DNA of 23,985 nucleotides from an uncultured Collinsella sp. GTDB taxonomy: Bacteria > Actinomycetota > Coriobacteriia > Coriobacteriales > Coriobacteriaceae. The position numbers were made by a program, and so were the translations under genes. The stretch covers positions 1-23,985 of the forward strand of contig CABURR010000033.1 in assembly GCA_902493985.1 (NCBI GenBank). The letters are read 5' to 3'. Of this stretch, positions 14,966-22,619 are shown one piece after another. Below the pieces are notes generated by a model that saw nothing but the letters and a program-made list of their open reading frames with translations, had not been told where the DNA came from and did no database searches. The first letter of the stretch is position 1, and each line of letters begins with the position of its first letter.

Positions 14966-16846
14966 ATGTGCGGTTTTGTCGGTTTTGTCGGTGGGACGGA
15001 TAACCAATCCGAGGTGCTCACCAAGATGATGGACCGCATCGTCCATCGCGGTCCCGACATGGGCGGTCAGTTTATCGACGGCCGCGTTGCCCTCGGCTTC
15101 CGCCGCCTGTCGATCCTCGACCTGACCGAGGCTGGCGCCCAACCCATGGCCAACGAGGACGGTAGCGTCGTCATTGTCTTCAACGGCGAGATCTACAACT
15201 TCCAAGAACTCCGTTCCGAGCTCGAGGCCAAGGGCTACAAGTTCCACTGCGGCGCCGACACCGAGAGCCTCCTGCACGGCTACGAGGAGTGGGGCGAGGC
15301 CGTCCTCGATCGCTTACGCGGTATGTACGCCTTCGTCATCTGGGACAAAAAGAAGAACAAGCTTTTTGGCGCCCGCGACATCTTTGGCATCAAGCCGCTT
15401 TACTACTATCCCATGGCCGATGCGGGCGACGGCGCTCCGGGCGTGCTCTTTGGTTCCGAGATCAAGAGCTTCTTGGACTACCCGCACTTCCACAAGGCGG
15501 TCAACAAAAAGGCCCTGCGTCCGTACATGACGCTGCAGTATTCGGCAACCGAGGAGACCTTCTTCGAGGGTGTCTACAAGCTGCCACCGGCGCACTACTT
15601 TACCGTCGATATCCCGACCGGCAAGATGAACATCGAGCGCTACTGGGATTGCGATTACTCTGCCGTCGAGAAGCCGTTCGAAGAGTATGTCGATGAGCTG
15701 GACGAGGTCGTGCACGAGAGTGTCGAGGCCCATCGCATCGCCGACGTTAAGGTCGCGTCGTTCCTCTCCGGCGGCGTCGACTCCAGCTATATTGCCGCTT
15801 GCCTCATGCCCGACAAGACCTTCTCGGTGGGCTTTGACTACAAGAACTTCAACGAGACCAACTACGCCAAGGAGCTTTCCGATAAGCTCGGCGTCGAGAA
15901 CGTCCGCAAGATGATTACCGCCGACGAGTTCTTCGGTGCGCTTGAGGATATCCAGTATCACATGGACGAGCCGCAGTCCAACCTGTCTTCCGTGCCGCTG
16001 TGGTTCTTGGCCGAGATGGCCCGCAAGGACGTCACCGTCGTGCTTTCGGGCGAAGGCGCCGACGAACTCTTTGGCGGCTACGCCTACTACGAGGACACGG
16101 TCCCGGTGCGCAAGTACAAAAAGATGGTGCCGCTGCCCATCCGTCGCGCGCTCGGTAATCTGGCGCTGCATATGCCGTACTTCAAGGGACATAACTTCCT
16201 GGTCAAGGGTGCCGAGATCCCTGAGAAGTCGTTCCTGGGACAGGCTCTGGTATGGCCGGAGCGCGAGGTCGACGGCGTGCTCAAGCCCGAGTACAACACC
16301 GGCGATGGCGCCTTCGAGCTTGCCGCTCCCATCTATGCGCGCGTGAAGGGTCAGCCCGAGCTGGTCAAGAAGCAGTACCTGGACATGAACATGTGGCTCC
16401 CGGGCGACATTCTGCTCAAGGCCGACAAGATGTGCATGGCGCACTCGCTGGAGCTGCGCGTGCCCTTCCTGGACCGCAAAGTCATGGAGTTCGCCGAGCA
16501 CATTCCCGACCGCTACCGCATCAACGAGAACGGCAACAAGCAGGTACTCCGCCACGCTGCCAACAAGTCGCTGCCCGATGAGTGGGCCACCCGTCCCAAG
16601 GTGGGCTTCCCGGTGCCGATTGTCTACTGGCTGCGCGAGCAAAAGTGGTACGACTATGTCAAGGAGTACTTCACCGCGCCGTGGGCAAGCGAGTTCTTCA
16701 ATACCGACGAGCTCATGCACCTGCTCGATCTGCACTTTGCGGGCAAGGGCGATTTCCAGCGCAAGATCTATACGCCGCTCGTGTTCCTGGTGTGGTACAA
16801 GCGCTTCTTTATCGACGAGGGCCAGCCTTCTGTTCAGGCTGCCTAG
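14966..16846 (+). CDS. asnB: Asparagine synthetase, glutamine-hydrolysing
   Basis: This 626-residue enzyme makes asparagine from aspartate, glutamine and ATP. Cys2 (MCGFVGF) is the N-terminal nucleophile of the glutaminase domain, followed by HRGPD, the substrate loop FNGEIYNF and GADTES. The synthetase domain has the PP-loop SGGVDSS at 268-274, LSGEGADELFGGY, and the C-terminal KADKMCMAHSLELRVPFLD and RPKVGFPVP motifs. The size suits the AsnB class. Its ribosome binding site (AGAGGGG) is present. It stands as a single transcription unit between tRNA-Val and an intrinsic terminator at 16872-16896. Glutaminase and synthetase sites are both intact. Confidence 0.97.
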   Translation: MCGFVGFVGGTDNQSEVLTKMMDRIVHRGPDMGGQFIDGRVALGFRRLSILDLTEAGAQPMANEDGSVVIVFNGEIYNFQELRSELEAKGYKFHCGADTESLLHGYEEWGEAVLDRLRGMYAFVIWDKKKNKLFGARDIFGIKPLYYYPMADAGDGAPGVLFGSEIKSFLDYPHFHKAVNKKALRPYMTLQYSATEETFFEGVYKLPPAHYFTVDIPTGKMNIERYWDCDYSAVEKPFEEYVDELDEVVHESVEAHRIADVKVASFLSGGVDSSYIAACLMPDKTFSVGFDYKNFNETNYAKELSDKLGVENVRKMITADEFFGALEDIQYHMDEPQSNLSSVPLWFLAEMARKDVTVVLSGEGADELFGGYAYYEDTVPVRKYKKMVPLPIRRALGNLALHMPYFKGHNFLVKGAEIPEKSFLGQALVWPEREVDGVLKPEYNTGDGAFELAAPIYARVKGQPELVKKQYLDMNMWLPGDILLKADKMCMAHSLELRVPFLDRKVMEFAEHIPDRYRINENGNKQVLRHAANKSLPDEWATRPKVGFPVPIVYWLREQKWYDYVKEYFTAPWASEFFNTDELMHLLDLHFAGKGDFQRKIYTPLVFLVWYKRFFIDEGQPSVQAA

Positions 16847-16871
16847 TCTCGGCCTACGAATGCCTGCGCGT

Positions 16872-16896
16872 AACGGCTCCTCCGGGAGCCGTTTTT
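16872..16896 (+). terminator. Rho-independent terminator of asnB
   Basis: AACGGCTCC (16872-16880) pairs with GGAGCCGTT (16885-16893) around a TCCG tetraloop; the run of five T (16892-16896) overlaps the stem end. It lies 25 bases after the asnB stop. Confidence 0.93.
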
Positions 16897-16923
16897 GCGC
16901 GAGCACGTTTCAGTTACTATGAA
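16895..16923 (+). promoter_or_regulatory. Possible murE promoter
   Basis: TTGCGC (16895-16900) and TATGAA (16918-16923) have 17-base spacing. The -35 box overlaps the asnB terminator's T run. A new promoter is expected here because asnB ends in a terminator, but the match is moderate. Confidence 0.35.
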
Positions 16924-16958
16924 AACCGTCCCTGCCAAATGGCTGAGAAAGGTGAAAG

Positions 16959-18521
16959 ATGCACCATTCGGATTCCGCGACCGTGACCACGGTCGATACG
17001 CTTGCCAAGCTGCTCGATGTGTGCGGCGAGCTGCGCGCATCAGAGCAGGTTGACGAGCGTGCCGTGACCGGTTGCTCGTTTGATTCGCGCGCGGTCTCGG
17101 CAGGTGACGTGTTCTTCTGTAAAGGTGCTGCCTTTAAGCCCGCGTTTTTGAGCATGGCACTCGATGCGGGCGCCGTCGCATTTGTGTGCGAGGAGTCGCT
17201 GGTCGAGTCTCTGGAGCCGCTGGCGCAGGAGAGCGGTGCTGCGATGCTGGTTGTTGATAGTGTTCGCACGGCCATGGCCCTGTTGCCGCCGGAGGTCTAC
17301 GACCGTCCCGACCACGACGTCAAGATCGTGGGCATCACCGGCACCAAGGGAAAGACCACGGCCGCTTTTATGCTCCAGTCCATCATCAAGGCGGCGGGCG
17401 AGTCCTGCGGCATGATCGGCTCGGTGAGTACCGACGATGGTATCGAGTGCTACGAGAGCACCAATACTACGCCCGAGGCCCCCGAGGTTTGGCGCCATAT
17501 CGCCAACTGCCGCACGTCCGGTCGCCAGTCCATGGTCATGGAGGTCTCGAGCCAGGCGCTCAAGTACCAACGCGTCGAGAATCTGCCGTTTGACGTGGCG
17601 TGCTTCCTCAACATCGGCCGCGACCACATCTCGCCGATCGAACACCCCACGTTTGAGGATTATTTTGAGAGCAAGCTCAGGATTTTTGACCAGGCAAAGA
17701 CCGCCGTGGTGAATCTGGGCACCGAAGAGGTCGACCGTGTGCTGGAGGCAGCGTCGACGGCCGAGCGCTTGGTGACCGTTGGCGTCGAGCATCCCGAGGC
17801 AAGCCTGTGGGCGAGCGACGTACGCATGGTCGGCTTTAGCATCGAGTTCAACTTGCATGGCCTGTGTGCCGACGAGTCCGAGGCGGGGGAGAAGGTCCTG
17901 CTGGGTATCGCGGGAGACTTTAACGTGGAAAACGCGCTGGTCGCTATCGCCGCTGCGCGCGAGATCGGCATCGGTATCGAGGCTATCAAGAAGGGCCTCT
18001 CAAAACTGCGTGTGCCGGGCCGTATGGAGGTCGTGGAGTCGAAGGACGGCCGCGTGATTTGTGTCGTCGACTACGCGCACAACCAGCTTTCGTTCCGCTC
18101 GCTTTTCTCGTCGGTCAAGCGCGCGTTTCCCGCTAGTCCGGTCATTGCGGTGTTTGGCGCTGCCGGCGGCAAGGCGCAGGAGCGCCGCGAGCAGCTTCCG
18201 CGCGAGGCCGCACCGTATTCCGACCTGATGATCTTTGCCAATGAGGACCCGGCTCACGAGGACCCGATGAAGGTCTGTCGCGAGCTTGCCGAACATGTTC
18301 CCGACGATACGCCGAACAAGATCATCCTCGATCGCGAAGCCGCTGTGCATGCGGCGTTCAAGGCGGCGCGCGAGGAGTACGTCAACCCCGATGCTCCCAC
18401 CATTGTCTTGCTGCTGGCAAAGGGTGACGAGGAGCTCATGCACGTGGGTGACGAGTTCGTGCCCATCGAGAGCGACCTTTCGTTGGCCAATCGCCTGATC
18501 GATGTTGCCCAGTTTGACTAA
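16959..18521 (+). CDS. murE: UDP-N-acetylmuramyl-tripeptide synthetase (MurE)
   Basis: This 520-residue Mur ligase adds the third amino acid to UDP-MurNAc-Ala-Glu in the cytoplasm. It shows the ATP loop GTKGKTT (128-134), the TTP substrate motif after it, the probable carbamylated Lys239 (ESKLRIF) and VVDYAHN in the C-terminal part. The amino-acid-specificity segment reads NEDPAHEDP (428-436). Diaminopimelate enzymes carry DNPR there; lysine enzymes of streptococci carry DDPNYEDP, which is much closer. Lysine or ornithine is therefore the likely substrate. The N-terminal CSFDSRAVSAGDVFFC is typical. The ribosome binding site AGGTGAAAG precedes ATG. It starts a run of codirectional genes. Confidence 0.93.
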   Translation: MHHSDSATVTTVDTLAKLLDVCGELRASEQVDERAVTGCSFDSRAVSAGDVFFCKGAAFKPAFLSMALDAGAVAFVCEESLVESLEPLAQESGAAMLVVDSVRTAMALLPPEVYDRPDHDVKIVGITGTKGKTTAAFMLQSIIKAAGESCGMIGSVSTDDGIECYESTNTTPEAPEVWRHIANCRTSGRQSMVMEVSSQALKYQRVENLPFDVACFLNIGRDHISPIEHPTFEDYFESKLRIFDQAKTAVVNLGTEEVDRVLEAASTAERLVTVGVEHPEASLWASDVRMVGFSIEFNLHGLCADESEAGEKVLLGIAGDFNVENALVAIAAAREIGIGIEAIKKGLSKLRVPGRMEVVESKDGRVICVVDYAHNQLSFRSLFSSVKRAFPASPVIAVFGAAGGKAQERREQLPREAAPYSDLMIFANEDPAHEDPMKVCRELAEHVPDDTPNKIILDREAAVHAAFKAAREEYVNPDAPTIVLLLAKGDEELMHVGDEFVPIESDLSLANRLIDVAQFD

Positions 18522-18530
18522 TGAACCATG

Positions 18531-18563
18531 ATGGCGGCGGCGCCCTGAGTGCGCTGTCGCCAT
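18531..18563 (+). repeat. Long hairpin after murE
   Basis: A 13-base stem (18531-18543 with 18551-18563, two G-U pairs) closes a 7-base loop, ten bases after the murE stop. No U-tract follows, so it is not a standard terminator; it may protect the murE message 3' end or be a processing site. Confidence 0.6.
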
Positions 18564-18628
18564 AAGCGTGTTCCCTCAATCAAAACATGCCGTCCAAGTC
18601 CAAACCCTTCTACGTAAACGGAGTAACC

Positions 18629-19540
18629 ATGTCCCACAATACCCTGCCGACCGTCGCTGAGCTTTCGGGCGAGATGCGCGAGCGCTTGGCCAAGGTCAAG
18701 TACGTCTTTACCGACCTGGATGCCACGATGCTCGCACCCGGCTCGTGCGTGCTACGCGACAACGACGGCAACCCCTCGACCAAACTCGTCGAGGCCGTCG
18801 TGGCGCTCGCTCGCGCTGGTATTCAGGTGGTTCCCACCTCGGGCCGCAACCGTACCATGATCCACGAGGACGCGCGCGTGCTCGGCCTCAACTCCTACAT
18901 CGGCGAGATGGGCGGCCTGGTCATGTACGACCTCAAAGCCAACGATTGGGAGTATCTGACCGGCGACATGCCCTACGACCCCTCTTGCGGCCTCACGCCG
19001 CACCAGGTGATCGAGCAGACCGGCGTGTGCGAGAAGATCCTTGCCCGCTGGCCGCACAAGATCGAGTACCACAACGACATGTCGACCGGCTACAAGTACC
19101 GTGAGGTCACCGTCGGCATGCGCGGCGATGTGCCCGACGATGAGGTTCAGGCCATCCTGGACGAGGCCGGCTGCGGTTTGATCTGGGCTTGCAACGGCCA
19201 TCTGACTCACCTGTCCAAGCCGACGACGCTCGAGCTCGATCGCGTCGAGGACGGTCGCGCATTCAACATCAACCCCGCGGGCCTCAACAAAGGCGTCGCC
19301 ATTGCGCGCTTCTGCGAGCACCTGGGGATCGAGCGCGAGGAGACGTTGGCGCTCGGCGACTCCGAGTCCGACTTCTACATGGCCGATCACGTGGGCACGT
19401 TCTGCCTGGTCGAGAATGGCCTGACGAGCGCCGGCGCGCCCGAGTTCCTGGCTGCTTGCGAGAACGCTTTCGTTACGCGAGGCAAAATTGTCGACGGTTG
19501 GGCGGCGACGGCAGAGCTGCTGGTCGCGGCGCGTTCGTAG
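18629..19540 (+). CDS. HAD-superfamily hydrolase, Cof-like phosphatase
   Basis: This 303-residue cytoplasmic protein has all four HAD motifs: I, FTDLDATML with nucleophile Asp29 and Asp31; II, PTSGR; III, the lysine of NPAGLNKGVAIARF; IV, GDSESDFYMA. The cap inserted between motifs II and III marks the Cof/type IIB group, which removes phosphate from sugars and cofactors, so it is probably a phosphatase; the exact substrate is unknown. Motif I has Ala where most have Gly (DLDAT versus DLDGT), a tolerated variant. I chose ATG 18629, with GGAG upstream. An earlier in-frame ATG at 18587 lacks a ribosome binding site. It lies between murE and murI; a cell-wall precursor role is possible but not shown. 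Confidence 0.88.
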   Translation: MSHNTLPTVAELSGEMRERLAKVKYVFTDLDATMLAPGSCVLRDNDGNPSTKLVEAVVALARAGIQVVPTSGRNRTMIHEDARVLGLNSYIGEMGGLVMYDLKANDWEYLTGDMPYDPSCGLTPHQVIEQTGVCEKILARWPHKIEYHNDMSTGYKYREVTVGMRGDVPDDEVQAILDEAGCGLIWACNGHLTHLSKPTTLELDRVEDGRAFNINPAGLNKGVAIARFCEHLGIEREETLALGDSESDFYMADHVGTFCLVENGLTSAGAPEFLAACENAFVTRGKIVDGWAATAELLVAARS

Positions 19541-19591
19541 CGCGGCGTCGCCGCACTTGGACATGTCTTTTCGAGAGAGACTGGTGAGGTA

Positions 19592-20476
19592 ATGTCCGAT
19601 ATCGAGAATCCGGCAGGCGACACGCGCCCGATTGGCGTGTTCGATTCTGGTTTGGGCGGTCTGACGGTTGCGCGCGCGATTGCGACGGCGCTGCCGCACG
19701 AGTCCGTCTACTACTTTGGCGACACCAAGCGCTGCCCTTACGGCACGCGCACCGAGGATGAGGTGCGCTCGTTTGCGTTGCAGGCGGGTCGTTGGCTTTC
19801 GAAGCACGACGTCAAGATTATGGTCATCGCCTGCAACACGGCGACCGCTGCGGCCTTGCGTCTGGCCCAGCAGGTGCTCGACGTTCCCGTGATCGGTGTG
19901 ATCGCGCCGGGTGCCCGTGCGGCAATCAACAGCACCCGCTCGCGTCGCGTGGGCGTGCTCGCCACCAACCTCACCATTCGCTCGGGCGCCTACACGCGCG
20001 CCATTCAGGATCTAGATGCCGGCGTCGATGTATACGGCTGTCCTGCCTCGAGCTTTGTCGAGGTTGTCGAACACGAGCTCGCCTCGGGTGCGCATCTGCA
20101 GGAACAGTGGCTTGAGAACGAGGACATCTTCGATACGCCTGCCGTGCGTGCGCTGGTGGGTGCCACGGTTGAGCCGCTGCGCGACCACGGTATCGATACC
20201 GTGGTGCTCGGCTGTACGCATTTTCCGCTGTTGGTGGGACCTATCCGCCATGCGCTGGGGCCTGGGGTGCGCGTCGTGAGTTCCGCCGAGGAGACCACAC
20301 GCGAGCTGACCGATATCCTCACGCGCCGCGAGCAGCTGGCGGGCGACGCCGCCGAGCCGCAGCATCGTTTTGCCACGACGGCCGATAACATTGCCGAGTT
20401 TGCGGTGGCGGGCAGCTTTATCTTTGGTCAGCCGCTCAAGAGCATCGAACATATCGATATCGATGAGCTGAAATAG
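19592..20476 (+). CDS. murI: Glutamate racemase
   Basis: This 294-residue enzyme converts L-glutamate to D-glutamate for peptidoglycan. The two catalytic cysteines are Cys81 (CNTATAAAL) and Cys208 (GCTHFPLL), and the N-terminal VFDSGLGGLTV and YFGDTKRCPYG motifs are intact. The length is slightly above the usual 265-285 residues. GTGAGGT precedes ATG. Together with murE it supplies the peptide stem. The order murI-rph-rdgB resembles the racE-rph-ysnA order I know from Bacillus subtilis, so this is probably an old gene cluster. Confidence 0.96.
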   Translation: MSDIENPAGDTRPIGVFDSGLGGLTVARAIATALPHESVYYFGDTKRCPYGTRTEDEVRSFALQAGRWLSKHDVKIMVIACNTATAAALRLAQQVLDVPVIGVIAPGARAAINSTRSRRVGVLATNLTIRSGAYTRAIQDLDAGVDVYGCPASSFVEVVEHELASGAHLQEQWLENEDIFDTPAVRALVGATVEPLRDHGIDTVVLGCTHFPLLVGPIRHALGPGVRVVSSAEETTRELTDILTRREQLAGDAAEPQHRFATTADNIAEFAVAGSFIFGQPLKSIEHIDIDELK

Positions 20477-20513
20477 ATGTAAGGCAGCCGCCAAAGCCTT
20501 CGCCACATCTTTT
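20475..20513 (+). terminator. Nested hairpin between murI and rph
   Basis: AGATGT (20475-20480) with ACATCT (20505-20510) forms an outer stem, and AAGGC (20481-20485) with GCCTT (20496-20500) an inner one; TTTT ends it. It begins in the murI stop codon and ends 17 bases before rph. It may partly terminate or attenuate transcription into rph. Confidence 0.5.
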
Positions 20514-20530
20514 GCCGAAAGGATATTTCT

Positions 20531-21256
20531 ATGGAGTACATGCAGGTCAACCGCGCCAACGGTCGCGCCGCCAACGAGTTGCGCCCCGTTAAGCTCACCC
20601 GTGGCGTCATGAAGCACGCCCACGGCTCGTGTTTGGCCGAGTTCGGCGACACGCGCGTGCTGTGCGCCGCCACTATCGAGGAGGGCGTGCCGGGCTGGCG
20701 AAAGGGAGCTAAGGCCGGCTGGGTGACCGCGGAATACGCCATGCTGCCGACGTCGACCGGCAAGCGCTGCAAGCGCGAGCATGCCAACCGCAAGGGTCGC
20801 TCCATGGAGATCGAGCGCCTCATTGGCCGCAGCCTGCGTACCGTCGTCAACATGAAGGCGCTCGGCGAGTACACCGTCACCGTCGACTGCGATGTGATTC
20901 AGGCCGATGGCGGCACGCGTACAGCGAGCATCACCGGCGCCTGGGTGGCGCTGCACGACGCCCTCGCCATGTGGGTCGAGGCGGGCAAGATCGAACGCAT
21001 CCCGCTTATCGGCCAGGTGGCTGCCATCTCCATGGGCGTTGTCGACGGCAATACGCTGCTTGACCTCGATTATTCCGAGGACAGCCATGCCGAGGTCGAC
21101 ATGAACCTCGTCGCCACCGAAACCGGTGAGATGATCGAGCTCCAGGGCACCGGCGAGCAGGCGCCCTTCGACCGCAAACGCCTCAACGCCCTGCTCGACC
21201 TGGGCGACAAGGGTATCGCCGAGCTCATCGAGCTTCAGCGCCAAGCCATCGCCTAA
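20531..21256 (+). CDS. rph: Ribonuclease PH
   Basis: This 241-residue phosphorolytic 3'-5' exoribonuclease trims tRNA 3' ends. Near the N-terminus it has ELRPVKLTRGVMKHAHGSCL, FGDTRVLCAATIEEGVPGWRKG and the phosphate-site region YAMLPTSTGKR; later ones are GRSLR and CDVIQADGGTRTASI, where the acidic metal ligands sit. The sequence is full length and the C-terminal DLDYSEDSHAEVDMN block is intact, so it should be active, unlike the frameshifted K-12 copy. AAAGGA precedes ATG. It is followed by rdgB after 141 bases containing RNA structures. Confidence 0.97.
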   Translation: MEYMQVNRANGRAANELRPVKLTRGVMKHAHGSCLAEFGDTRVLCAATIEEGVPGWRKGAKAGWVTAEYAMLPTSTGKRCKREHANRKGRSMEIERLIGRSLRTVVNMKALGEYTVTVDCDVIQADGGTRTASITGAWVALHDALAMWVEAGKIERIPLIGQVAAISMGVVDGNTLLDLDYSEDSHAEVDMNLVATETGEMIELQGTGEQAPFDRKRLNALLDLGDKGIAELIELQRQAIA

Positions 21257-21290
21257 CCTGCCAAATAGGGACAGGTTTATTTTGGTAGGT
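21255..21290 (+). repeat. Mutually exclusive hairpins at the rph 3' end
   Basis: AACCTG (21255-21260), overlapping the stop, can pair with CAGGTT (21272-21277). Alternatively ACCTGCCAAATA (21256-21267) can pair imperfectly with TATTTTGGTAGGT (21278-21290), with TTT after. Only one can form at a time. It may act as a weak terminator or processing site. Confidence 0.45.
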
Positions 21291-21305
21291 TTTATCTGCG
21301 GAAAT

Positions 21306-21371
21306 GCTGCGTTGAAAGGTCTGATTGCCTGAGAGGGGAGAGGCCAAGTGCCCGAACGCCCCTCACGCAGC
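21306..21371 (+). ncRNA. Structured leader upstream of rdgB, possibly pseudoknotted
   Basis: A contiguous 13-base 3' strand (CCCCTC-ACGCAGC, 21359-21371) pairs with two separated 5' segments: GCTGCGT (21306-21312) and GAGGGG (21333-21338). The 20-base bulge between them contains GGTCT (21318-21322), which can pair with AGGCC (21341-21345) inside the hairpin loop, giving a pseudoknot. The structure ends 27 bases before ATG, close to the ribosome binding site (AAGGAGG). I do not recognise a known riboswitch class. Function is inferred from fold only. Confidence 0.4.
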
Positions 21372-21397
21372 TTGCTATAGAGACAAGGAGGCCAGTT

Positions 21398-22039
21398 ATG
21401 GCACTTGAGAAGATCGACATCGACACTCTCGACCCGGCTGCAACTATCGTCGTGGCAACCGGCAACGCCCATAAGCTCACCGAGATTGAGGCCATTTTGG
21501 GCAAGGTCATGCCCGAGGTACGCTTTGTGGCGCTCGGTCAGCTGGGCGATTTTGAGGACCCCGAGGAAAACGGCACAACGTTTTTGGAGAACGCGATCAT
21601 CAAGGCGCAGGCTGCCGTCGAAGAGACGGGGCTCATGGCCATTGCCGACGATTCGGGCTTGGTCGTTGATGCCCTGGACGGCGAGCCGGGCGTGTATAGC
21701 GCGCGCTATGCGGGCGTGCATGGCGACGATGCCGCCAACAACGCCAAGCTGCTCGTTAACCTGGAAGGCGTGGCAGACGAGGATCGCACCGCGCGTTTTA
21801 TAAGCGTCGTTGCGCTCATCGACACGGACGGTTTGGTCACCTATGGTGAGGGCGCCTGCGAGGGCGCTATCGCACACGAGGGCCGCGGCGATCACGGCTT
21901 TGGCTACGACCCGCTGTTCCTGCCGGTCGACACGCCGGGCAAGACCATGGCCGAGCTGACGGCGGACGAGAAGAACGCCATCAGCCATCGTTTCCACGCG
22001 CTCGAGCATCTGTCCGCCAAACTGACGGGCGAGGAGTAG
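21398..22039 (+). CDS. rdgB: XTP/dITP diphosphatase (RdgB/HAM1)
   Basis: This 213-residue enzyme hydrolyses dITP, XTP and related damaged purine nucleotides to monophosphates, keeping them out of DNA and RNA. Motifs are the nucleotide loop VVATGNAHKLTEI (Lys26), NGTTFLENA, the metal/base region DDSGLVVDALDGEPGVYSARYAG (Asp84, Asp85) and FGYDPLF with SHRFHAL at the C-terminus. It has an N-terminal extension of about 15 residues before the first strand. AAGGAGG precedes ATG. It is three bases from dtd, so they are cotranscribed. Confidence 0.96.
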   Translation: MALEKIDIDTLDPAATIVVATGNAHKLTEIEAILGKVMPEVRFVALGQLGDFEDPEENGTTFLENAIIKAQAAVEETGLMAIADDSGLVVDALDGEPGVYSARYAGVHGDDAANNAKLLVNLEGVADEDRTARFISVVALIDTDGLVTYGEGACEGAIAHEGRGDHGFGYDPLFLPVDTPGKTMAELTADEKNAISHRFHALEHLSAKLTGEE

Positions 22040-22042
22040 GCC

Positions 22043-22489
22043 GTGCGCGCGGTGGTGCAGCGCGTACTCAACGCCGGCGTGACGGTCGACGGCGAGTGCG
22101 TGGGCCGCATTGGACGCGGCTACCTGGTGCTGCTGGGTGTGGGCCATGGCGATACGCGTGCCGAGGCCGACAAGCTGTGGGGCAAGCTCCGCGGGCTGCG
22201 TATCAACGAGGACGAGAACGGCAAGACCAACTTGGCGCTTGCCGATGTCGACGGCGAGGTGCTCGTGGTGTCGCAGTTCACGCTGTTCGCCGACTGCCGC
22301 CACGGTCGCCGCCCATCGTTTACGGATGCCGGCGCCCCCGATGTCGCCAACGAGCTCTACGAGTACTTCCTGACGCTCGTTCGCCAAGATGTCGAACACG
22401 TGGCGCACGGCATCTTTGGCGCCGATATGAAAGTCGATCTTGTCAACGACGGCCCATTCACCATCGTCTTGGACACCGATAGTCTGTAA
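22043..22489 (+). CDS. dtd: D-aminoacyl-tRNA deacylase
   Basis: This 148-residue enzyme hydrolyses D-aminoacyl-tRNAs (and glycyl-tRNA-Ala) to stop misincorporation. It has MRAVVQRV at the start, SQFTL (77-81), the RRPSF segment, and the NDGPFT motif at 135-140 containing the Gly-cis-Pro that excludes L-amino acids. Length matches the family. The start is GTG at 22043, three bases after the rdgB stop; the ribosome binding site GAGGAG lies inside the rdgB 3' end. It is the last gene of this run before a new promoter. Confidence 0.95.
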   Translation: MRAVVQRVLNAGVTVDGECVGRIGRGYLVLLGVGHGDTRAEADKLWGKLRGLRINEDENGKTNLALADVDGEVLVVSQFTLFADCRHGRRPSFTDAGAPDVANELYEYFLTLVRQDVEHVAHGIFGADMKVDLVNDGPFTIVLDTDSL

Positions 22490-22522
22490 GTAGTCAATTT
22501 GGGAGCGGGCTTTTTTAGCTAC

Positions 22523-22552
22523 TTGCGTATGGCAACAGCGGGGTGCTATAGT
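22523..22552 (+). promoter_or_regulatory. Promoter of veg-ispE
   Basis: TTGCGT (22523-22528) and an extended -10, TGcTATAGT (22544-22552), are spaced 18 bases. It is one of the best promoter matches in the window. Transcription should start near 22559. Confidence 0.75.
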
Positions 22553-22572
22553 ATTAGAGTTTTGTCTATCTT

Positions 22573-22592
22573 AGGGGTATTATCCCCTTTTT
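22573..22592 (+). terminator. Early terminator-like hairpin in the veg leader
   Basis: AGGGG (22573-22577) and CCCCT (22584-22588) form a 5-base stem with a 6-base loop and a run of five T (22588-22592). It lies only about 15 bases after the predicted start and 27 before the veg ATG. It may attenuate or pause polymerase, or stabilise the 5' end. Confidence 0.5.
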
Positions 22593-22619
22593 GAATTGCA
22601 CCTTCTGGAGGCCCTGTTC

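Noticed and set aside
15314..16906. 530-codon minus-strand open frame across asnB
   Set aside because: Antisense shadow of a complete, motif-verified asnB; also runs through the asnB terminator.
18587..18628. Upstream ATG extending the HAD protein by 14 residues
   Set aside because: No ribosome binding site ahead of it; GGAG is correctly spaced before ATG 18629.
20012..22408. 798-codon minus-strand open frame across murI, rph, rdgB and dtd
   Set aside because: Opposite to four well-conserved genes; the length reflects lack of antisense stops in GC-rich codons.
22490..22522. Hairpin AAGTAG/CTACTT after dtd as a terminator
   Set aside because: The 6-base stem encloses a loop containing the T run, so the geometry is wrong for an intrinsic terminator.
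22596..22619. Upstream TTG start for veg
   Set aside because: Would place the GGAGG site within the coding region; ATG 22620 has ideal spacing and matches family length.
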